Shown one piece after another: positions 4,717 to 9,602 of a stretch of DNA of 9,602 nucleotides. The stretch is from Paracoccaceae bacterium (GTDB lineage: Bacteria > Pseudomonadota > Alphaproteobacteria > Rhodobacterales > Rhodobacteraceae). Numbering within the stretch: the stretch's first letter is position 1; every line of letters starts with the position of its first letter. The stretch spans positions 1 through 9,602 of the forward strand of contig JALSHK010000453.1 of NCBI GenBank assembly GCA_026982275.1, given 5' to 3'. Below the pieces are notes generated by a model. The model was not told where the DNA came from. It made no database searches and saw only the letters and a list, made by a program, of their open reading frames with translations. Position numbers and translations under genes: made by a program.

Positions 4717-7182
4717 ATGGCGCGGATTTCAATCGTCATTCCGGTGTGGCATCATCCCGTGCTGGTGGATGAGGCGGTGCTATCCTGCATCGGGCAATCC
4801 GGCGATAATTATCATATAATTCTGATAAATGACGGCTGCGATCTGGAGCAAACCCGCATGGCGCTGGAGGGCTGGCTGGCGCGATACCCGGGTAAAATAA
4901 CCCTGCTGACCCAGCCCAATCAAGGCCTGAGCGCGGCGCGCAATGCTGGCATAAACCACGCGCTGAAAGACCCTTCCTGCGAGGCGGTGTTTTTTCTGGA
5001 TGCGGATAATGTGCTGGACCCGCATGCGGTGGCGCTATTTGAAAAGTTGCTGGATCGCGAGCCGGAGGCGGGGTGGTTTTATCCGCAGGTGGATATGTTT
5101 GGCATGGAGGTGAATTATTCCAACGGCCAGAGCTGGGCGCTTTCAAGGCTGGCCTCGATCAATTGCTCGGATGCGGGCAGCCTCGTGAGGCGCGCGGTTT
5201 TCGAGCGCGGCTTGCGCTTTGATACCGATTTCAGGATCGGCTTTGAGGATTGGGATTTCTGGCTCGGCGCGGTGCGGCTGGGCTTTATCGGCTCGCCGGT
5301 GAATGAAAGCTTTTTCCGCTATCGCAAGCGGCCTGAATCCATGGTTGCTTCGGCCAATCGCAAGGATGTGCTGCTGCGCGGACAGCTGCGCGAAAAGCAT
5401 AAATGGCTCTATGGCAGCGCCCGCCTGCCCGAGGCCTGGGGGCGGGAATATCCGCGCTTTGCGATCATCGATAGCGAAGGCAAGCCCGCCATCGGCTCCA
5501 ATCCGGCTGCGCCACAGCCGCTGTTGATGGATGAATTCATCGCCGAATTCTATAACCATCGCGCCAATCCCGCCGAAAGCCGCTTTCCGCCGATGCTGGT
5601 ATTTTGCCGCGCAGGGGTGGTGGAGGATCTGGCCCGCGCCAAGATCCTTGATAGCTGCTTTTACCAGCTCGAGGGCGCGCTGCGCTTTGCGCCTGTGGCC
5701 GCGATCCATCTGCACCAAGGCCCGCTTTCGATCCGCGCCAATGGCACCGTGCGTGACAGCGATGGCGATCTGTTGATGCAGGCCGATATCATCGCCATCT
5801 CCATGCACCATGTGAATGCGGCGCTGGATAAAGAGGAAATGGGCGAGATTGTTCGTTATCTGATAGAAAACGTGTCTGTTTTTACGCTGGATGTGCATAT
5901 GGATGCCCCCACGGAAAAGCAGGCGCCCGCGCTGGACCCGCTGATGGAGACGCTGGGCGCGCTGATGATCTCGCCTTTGGCGGCGATCCCTGCGGCGCAA
6001 TTCGCGAATTGGCGCAGCCCGGTTTTTGCCCCGATCGCGCGGGATGTGGCGGATTGCAACGCGGGCGGTCGCCCGGCATTGGTGCCTACCAGTGGCGCGC
6101 CTCAGGTGGGGTTTGTCATTCCGGTATTTCGCTTTGGCGGGGTGGAAAAATGCCTTGTGGCGCTGGCGCGGGCCTTGGTGAAAAAGGGGGTGGAATGCCA
6201 TCTGTTTATCTATGGCTTTGATCCGGTGCAGGCGGCGGGCTGGATGCTGGAGCCTTTTAGCAAAATCTGGATCCTGAAAAATAGCGCCCTGCGGGAGTGG
6301 AGCGGCTCGCGCTATATGGGCACAGCCGATGCCGAGCATCCCGGCAAGGTGCTTATGGGCGATATGCTTGGCCCGCTCACCCAGATGGATGTGGTGGTGA
6401 ATTGCGGCGCGGGGGTGATCAATGCCGAGCTGAGCGCCTTGCGCGAGCGCGGCATAAAGCTGTGCGCATGGGAGCATGTGCTGGATAGCACCGCCTATGG
6501 CCGCACCCGTGGCACGCCGTTTATCACCCTTGGCTATGAAAGCGTGTTTGACCGGATCATCACCTGCTCGGAGCAGCTTTCCACCCGCATGGCGGCGCTG
6601 GGCGTGCCGCGACACAAGCTGCTGGCGCTGCCCAATGGCCCGGGATACGAGGCCGCCAGCCAGCCCGAAAGGCGGGCCGCCGCGCGGCTTCGCGTGGGGT
6701 TTTTGGGGCGGTTTGATCCGCAAAAGGGGGTGGATCGCTATATCGAGATCGCGACCGCGCTGGGGGCTGAAATGTCTTTTATCGCGGCGGGTGGCGCGGT
6801 GATGGGGGCATCGATTGCCTTTCCAGATACGCTGGTGCCGCAAGCGCCGATTCTGACCCGCGAAGGGCTGGATGATTTTTATGCTTCGATTGATATTCTG
6901 GTTTTGCCCTCGCGGGACGAGGGTTTGCCGCTGACGATTTTGGAGGCCCAGCGTGCGGGGGTGGTGGTGATTGCCAGCGATGTGGGCGCGGTGCGCGAGG
7001 CGGTGAGCAATGGCGAAACCGGCTTTTTGCTGGATCCCGCGCGGGTGGTGCCCGAGGCCATTGCCCTGCTGGCGCGGCTGGATAAAGACCGCGCCTTGCT
7101 CAAGAGCCTCGCTGAAAATGCGCGCGGAAAGCCCGATCGCTGGGCGCAAAACGCCGCGCGCTTTATAGAATCGCTGCTTTAG
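4717..7182 (+). CDS. Bifunctional GT2-GT4 glycosyltransferase fusion
   Basis: An 821-residue protein with two glycosyltransferase modules. Residues 1-230 are a GT2 (GT-A, inverting) domain: ISIVIPVWHHP (4-14), INDGCD (37-42), QPNQGLSAARNAGIN (66-80), the metal-binding DAD (95-97) and the acceptor-side GFEDWDFW (175-182) with the expected ED. Residues about 463-821 are a GT4 (GT-B, retaining) domain: VGFVIPVFRFGGVEK (464-478) with the glycine loop, VGFLGRFDPQKG (660-671), and PSRDEGLPLTILEAQ (731-745) with an exact E-x7-E (E735, E743). Residues about 235-455 are a mixed alpha/beta middle region I cannot assign. Both catalytic signatures are intact, so two successive sugar additions are plausible. 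Donors and acceptor are unknown. No signal peptide or transmembrane segment is seen. ATG follows the previous stop without a gap (TAGATG), indicating translational coupling. The stop lies 55 bp before the tRNA gene, with no obvious terminator between. Confidence 0.88.
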   Translation: MARISIVIPVWHHPVLVDEAVLSCIGQSGDNYHIILINDGCDLEQTRMALEGWLARYPGKITLLTQPNQGLSAARNAGINHALKDPSCEAVFFLDADNVLDPHAVALFEKLLDREPEAGWFYPQVDMFGMEVNYSNGQSWALSRLASINCSDAGSLVRRAVFERGLRFDTDFRIGFEDWDFWLGAVRLGFIGSPVNESFFRYRKRPESMVASANRKDVLLRGQLREKHKWLYGSARLPEAWGREYPRFAIIDSEGKPAIGSNPAAPQPLLMDEFIAEFYNHRANPAESRFPPMLVFCRAGVVEDLARAKILDSCFYQLEGALRFAPVAAIHLHQGPLSIRANGTVRDSDGDLLMQADIIAISMHHVNAALDKEEMGEIVRYLIENVSVFTLDVHMDAPTEKQAPALDPLMETLGALMISPLAAIPAAQFANWRSPVFAPIARDVADCNAGGRPALVPTSGAPQVGFVIPVFRFGGVEKCLVALARALVKKGVECHLFIYGFDPVQAAGWMLEPFSKIWILKNSALREWSGSRYMGTADAEHPGKVLMGDMLGPLTQMDVVVNCGAGVINAELSALRERGIKLCAWEHVLDSTAYGRTRGTPFITLGYESVFDRIITCSEQLSTRMAALGVPRHKLLALPNGPGYEAASQPERRAAARLRVGFLGRFDPQKGVDRYIEIATALGAEMSFIAAGGAVMGASIAFPDTLVPQAPILTREGLDDFYASIDILVLPSRDEGLPLTILEAQRAGVVVIASDVGAVREAVSNGETGFLLDPARVVPEAIALLARLDKDRALLKSLAENARGKPDRWAQNAARFIESLL

Positions 7183-7195
7183 CCCATTTCCCTGC

Positions 7196-7224
7196 TTGCA
7201 TCGCTTAGCCACACGCGCTATCCA
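7196..7224 (+). promoter_or_regulatory. Candidate sigma-70 promoter for tRNA-Trp
   Basis: TTGCAT (7196-7201) and TATCCA (7219-7224) are separated by 17 bases and end 13 bases before the first base of the mature tRNA, a normal layout for a tRNA promoter. The -10 box is imperfect. Read-through from the upstream glycosyltransferase gene is also possible because no terminator is visible between them. Confidence 0.4.
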
Positions 7225-7237
7225 TCCGCTGCACTCT

Positions 7238-7313
7238 AGGGGTTTAGCTCAGTTGGTAGAGCGACGGTCTCCAAAACCGTAGGTCAAGAGTTCGAGTCTC
7301 TTAGCCCCTGCCA
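7238..7313 (+). tRNA. tRNA-Trp (anticodon CCA)
   Basis: A 76-nt cloverleaf including an encoded 3' CCA. The acceptor arms AGGGGTT (7238-7244) and AGCCCCT (7303-7309) pair over 7 bp with one G-U, followed by discriminator G and CCA (7311-7313). The D-arm contains AGCTCAGTTGGTAGAGC. The anticodon stem ACGGT/ACCGT (7264-7268 and 7276-7280) encloses the loop CTCCAAA with anticodon CCA at 7271-7273. The T-arm carries the standard GTTCGAGTC core. It reads UGG codons as tryptophan. In many bacteria this tRNA lies just before secE-nusG. Here a terminator and a convergent unrelated gene follow instead. Confidence 0.97.
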
Positions 7314-7334
7314 GTGCTTCCCGGCACGCATTTA

Positions 7335-7366
7335 ACGCCCCTGCCGAAAAGCAGGAGCGTCTTTGT
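7335..7366 (+). terminator. Hairpin terminator after tRNA-Trp
   Basis: ACGCCCCTGC (7335-7344) and GCAGGAGCGT (7351-7360) form a 10-bp stem with one C-A mismatch around a 6-base loop (CGAAAA), followed by CTTTGT. The T tract is short, so termination may be imperfect. It sits 21 bases beyond the tRNA 3' end. It also lies 43 bases past the stop codon of the convergent VWA gene and might serve both directions. Confidence 0.6.
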
Positions 7367-7409
7367 GGGGCGCTGATCACTGGCAGCGTATTGCCCGCTT
7401 GAGCCGGCG

Positions 7410-9482
7410 TTATTGCGCCGTTTCAGCCAGCCGAACCAGACGGATGAACTCGGCACGGTAGCCTAGCGGATCATCGCCTTTCCCCTGTTGCGCCAGGCGC
7501 AAAACATCGTCGAAACTCCATTCGCCCATGCGGGTATCGCCCCGTAACAGCTGGCCAAAGCTGGCCACGGCGGTAGAGAAAATCACATCCAGCGTCGCCT
7601 GATCCACCGGCGCATTCAGCACCGGCGTGGTGATCAGATTAGAGGTGTTTTCCCCGGGCAGCTTATAGCGCAGCTTCAAAAACGCCAGCTCGCCATTGCC
7701 CTCGGGCAGAGGGGCCGCCTCGCCATAGCGCAGCGGATCAACGCTGATCGCGGGCGAGCCAACCGGCGTGATTTCATATAGCGCGGTGACTTGCGTGCCT
7801 GCGCCGATATCGCCCGCATCCACCGCGTCATTGTTGAAATCCTCGCGGGCCAGCGCGCGGGTTTCATAGCCGATCAGGCGGTATTCAGCCACCTCGGAGG
7901 GATTAAACTCCACCTGAATTTTAACATCCTGCGCGATGGTAAACAGCGCGCCGCCGATCTGGTCCACCAGCAGTTTTTGCGCTTCCGCGAGGGTATCGAT
8001 ATAGGCCGCTATGCCATTGCCATTTTGCGCGAGGGTTTGCATCAGGGCGTCGTTATAATTGCCTTGGCCAAAGCCGAGGATCGACAGATAAACCCCGCTT
8101 TCGCGCTTATCCTCGATATATTGCTGCATCGCCTCGGGGCTGCGCATCCCGACATTGAAATCGCCATCCGTGGCCAGAATAACGCGGGAGGTTTCGCCCT
8201 CGTCCATCATGCTTTGCGCCAGCCCGTAGGCTTGCTCCAGCCCCGCTTGGCCAGCGGTCGAGCCGCCTGCCGAGAGGTGATTGAGCGCGGAAAGGATTTT
8301 ATAGGCTTCCGAAGCAGATGTCGGCTCCAGCGCCATGCCTGCCGAGCCGGCATAGGTGACAATTGCCACAGTATCCGCTTCATTCAGCGAGGTTAAGAGC
8401 AGCCGGAAAGATTGAATCAGAAGCGGTAGCTTATCGGGCGCGCTCATCGAGCCGGAGGTGTCAATCAGGAATACCAGATTTACCGGCGGGCGATCCTCCA
8501 ACGGAATTTCATAGCCCTGAATGCCGATATGCAGCAAGAGCGTATCATCGTTCCACGGGGTAGGCATCAGGGTGGTTTGCGGCGCAAAAGGCTGCTCTAC
8601 GGTTTGCGGGCTGGCATAATTATAATCAAAATAATTGATCAGCTCTTCGGTGCGCACGGCGTCAGGATCGGGGAGATAGCCATTGAGCAAGCTGCGCCGC
8701 ATCACGCTATAGCTGGCAGTATCGACATCGATCGAGAAGGTCGAAACCGGCTCGTCTTTCGCGACCTTGATGGCGCTGACCGCTTCGCCCGAGAATTGAT
8801 CGCCCGGGATGGCCTGCGGGGGCGAGGCCGGATTGTCAGCAGCTATGCTGCGTATATTTGCGGCAGCTCCGATGGCAAAACCCTCGATCATCGCGGGGGC
8901 AGTGGCGGCCATTGACCGGCGAACACGGGGGGGCTCATTGGCAGCTACGCTACTATCGGCACTCCGGGGCATAGTGCTTTCGCGCATCAGGTCAACAATA
9001 GAGGGGGTTTCGGATTTCTGTATCTGCGCGACCGTATCGTTTTCCATTTCGGGTGCGGCTTCTTGCACCATCTCTGCCTGAATGGTCTGCGGCGCAGGCA
9101 AGCTGCCCGCTTCGGCATCTATTTCGCCAAGCCCGCCAAGAACAGGCGCGTTGCTCTCAAAACCCCGCGGGGCTGGGGCGGAGAGATTTATATTCTGGGT
9201 TGCAAAAATAGCGACGGCAATCGTGGCAAAGCTTGCGCCGCCGAGCATCAGGCCGCGCGGGGATAATTTCTCAAACATAACTTTTGTTCCTTTCCAAAAT
9301 CCGCGCCCGTTCTCGGGGCGGTTATGGATAGGACGCGCGGCCTCGGGCGATCCTTGGAAATTTTCCGAATTTTTCTCAAAAGCCGCCATGCCGGCCTGCA
9401 AAGCGGCGGTTTTTGCCTTGGCGCGCGGGGGGGGCACATCCTCTTGCAAGAGCGCTTTGAGCTTTTCAAGATCGTTACTCAT
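7410..9482 (-). CDS. VWA-domain membrane protein, YfbK-like, paired with an ECF sigma factor
   Basis: A 690-residue protein with a short N-terminal cytoplasmic part (1-75), one membrane segment (about 77-95, LMLGGASFATIAVAIFAT) and a large presumably periplasmic part. Residues about 100-230 are low-complexity, Ala/Pro-rich. About 246-290 match the N-terminal region that precedes VWA in this family (STFSIDVDTASYSVMRRSL). About 333-515 are the von Willebrand type A domain with a complete metal-ion site: DTSGS (D341, S343, S345), T409 in GGSTAG and D439 in ATDGDFN. About 515-685 correspond to the C-terminal domain usual in YfbK-like proteins (DUF3520-type, from memory). The whole protein has no cysteine. 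Its ATG overlaps the stop of the upstream sigma factor gene by 4 bp (ATGA), and a GAGGAG ribosome binding site lies inside that gene. The position and N-terminal-plus-single-membrane layout suggest it replaces or includes an anti-sigma function. That role is inference; the VWA assignment is secure. Confidence 0.92.
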   Translation of the reverse strand: MSNDLEKLKALLQEDVPPPRAKAKTAALQAGMAAFEKNSENFQGSPEAARPIHNRPENGRGFWKGTKVMFEKLSPRGLMLGGASFATIAVAIFATQNINLSAPAPRGFESNAPVLGGLGEIDAEAGSLPAPQTIQAEMVQEAAPEMENDTVAQIQKSETPSIVDLMRESTMPRSADSSVAANEPPRVRRSMAATAPAMIEGFAIGAAANIRSIAADNPASPPQAIPGDQFSGEAVSAIKVAKDEPVSTFSIDVDTASYSVMRRSLLNGYLPDPDAVRTEELINYFDYNYASPQTVEQPFAPQTTLMPTPWNDDTLLLHIGIQGYEIPLEDRPPVNLVFLIDTSGSMSAPDKLPLLIQSFRLLLTSLNEADTVAIVTYAGSAGMALEPTSASEAYKILSALNHLSAGGSTAGQAGLEQAYGLAQSMMDEGETSRVILATDGDFNVGMRSPEAMQQYIEDKRESGVYLSILGFGQGNYNDALMQTLAQNGNGIAAYIDTLAEAQKLLVDQIGGALFTIAQDVKIQVEFNPSEVAEYRLIGYETRALAREDFNNDAVDAGDIGAGTQVTALYEITPVGSPAISVDPLRYGEAAPLPEGNGELAFLKLRYKLPGENTSNLITTPVLNAPVDQATLDVIFSTAVASFGQLLRGDTRMGEWSFDDVLRLAQQGKGDDPLGYRAEFIRLVRLAETAQ

Positions 9483-9602
9483 TCCAGCATCTCCTCTGCT
9501 TGCGCCATCAGGCGGAGTTCTTTCTTCACTTCGTTCATCCGCCAGCTTACCGAGCCTTCCTTTAGCCCCAGCACCTTGCCCGCCGCCGCATGGGTCATTT
9601 CC
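9479..9602 (-). CDS. ECF-type RNA polymerase sigma factor, C-terminal part
   Basis: Partial gene cut by the right edge; only the last 40 residues and the TGA (9479-9481) are in the window. The readable end contains MTHAAAGKVLGLKEGSVSW followed by RMNEVKKELR. This matches the region 4.2 helix-turn-helix of ECF sigma factors, which contacts the -35 element (family form: 'AEAA.VLG..EGTVSWR...AR..LR'). The stop overlaps the start of the VWA membrane protein gene (ATGA), so the two are translationally coupled and most likely one functional unit. The ECF subgroup cannot be decided from this fragment. Confidence 0.8.
   Translation of the reverse strand, partial: EMTHAAAGKVLGLKEGSVSWRMNEVKKELRLMAQAEEMLE

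Noticed and set aside
1560..6242. Shared YGFDP string in both glycosyltransferases
   Set aside because: It falls in the C-terminal Rossmann domain of one and the N-terminal Rossmann domain of the other, so it is not a homologous position.
5143..7212. 689-residue open frame on the minus strand opposite the GT2-GT4 gene
   Set aside because: Its translation is rich in His, Arg, Gln and Gly with no family motif. It is the typical antisense shadow of a GC-rich gene whose plus-strand product has clear catalytic motifs.
1..9602. CRISPR array, insertion sequence, transposase, integrase or long direct repeats
   Set aside because: No regularly spaced repeats, no terminal inverted repeats flanking a recombinase, and no mobile-element protein motif were found in reading either strand.

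Overview
The window looks like chromosomal DNA from a moderately GC-rich alphaproteobacterium, most plausibly of the Rhodobacteraceae/Roseobacter group. This rests on the codon bias towards G/C in third positions, the form of the transthyretin-like proteins (they keep the 'VP(I/L)RFG(I/L)' block I associate with alphaproteobacterial HIU hydrolases), and the ECF-sigma/VWA gene pair at the right end. The genus cannot be read from the sequence.

Left and centre (120-7182) hold a divergently arranged glycosyltransferase locus. Reading leftwards from about 3208 are two small tandem paralogues of the transthyretin/5-hydroxyisourate hydrolase fold that have lost the catalytic residues (3208-2846 and 2810-2460). 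After them comes a 752-residue GT4-type glycosyltransferase with a long C-terminal extension (2378-120), which starts at TTG. Reading rightwards are a 424-residue protein without recognised enzymatic motifs (a coiled coil followed by two beta-rich segments, 3442-4716) and, directly abutting it, an 821-residue fusion of a GT2 domain, an unexplained middle domain and a GT4 domain (4717-7182). The 233-bp divergent intergenic region carries short inverted repeats that could be operators. The likely common job is assembly or modification of a surface glycan or glycoprotein. The acceptor and sugars cannot be inferred.

Right (7196-9602): a tRNA-Trp(CCA) gene with encoded CCA, its own plausible promoter and a hairpin terminator. 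Convergent to it is a VWA-domain membrane protein gene (9482-7410) that overlaps by 4 bp (ATGA) the end of an ECF-type sigma factor gene cut by the window edge. The sigma factor and the single-pass VWA protein probably form a sigma/anti-sigma-like envelope signalling pair, unrelated to the glycosyltransferases.

The most unusual parts are the pair of catalytically dead HIU-hydrolase-like proteins beside glycosyltransferases, the multidomain glycosyltransferases with unassigned modules, and the cysteine-free VWA protein in the position where an anti-sigma factor is expected.
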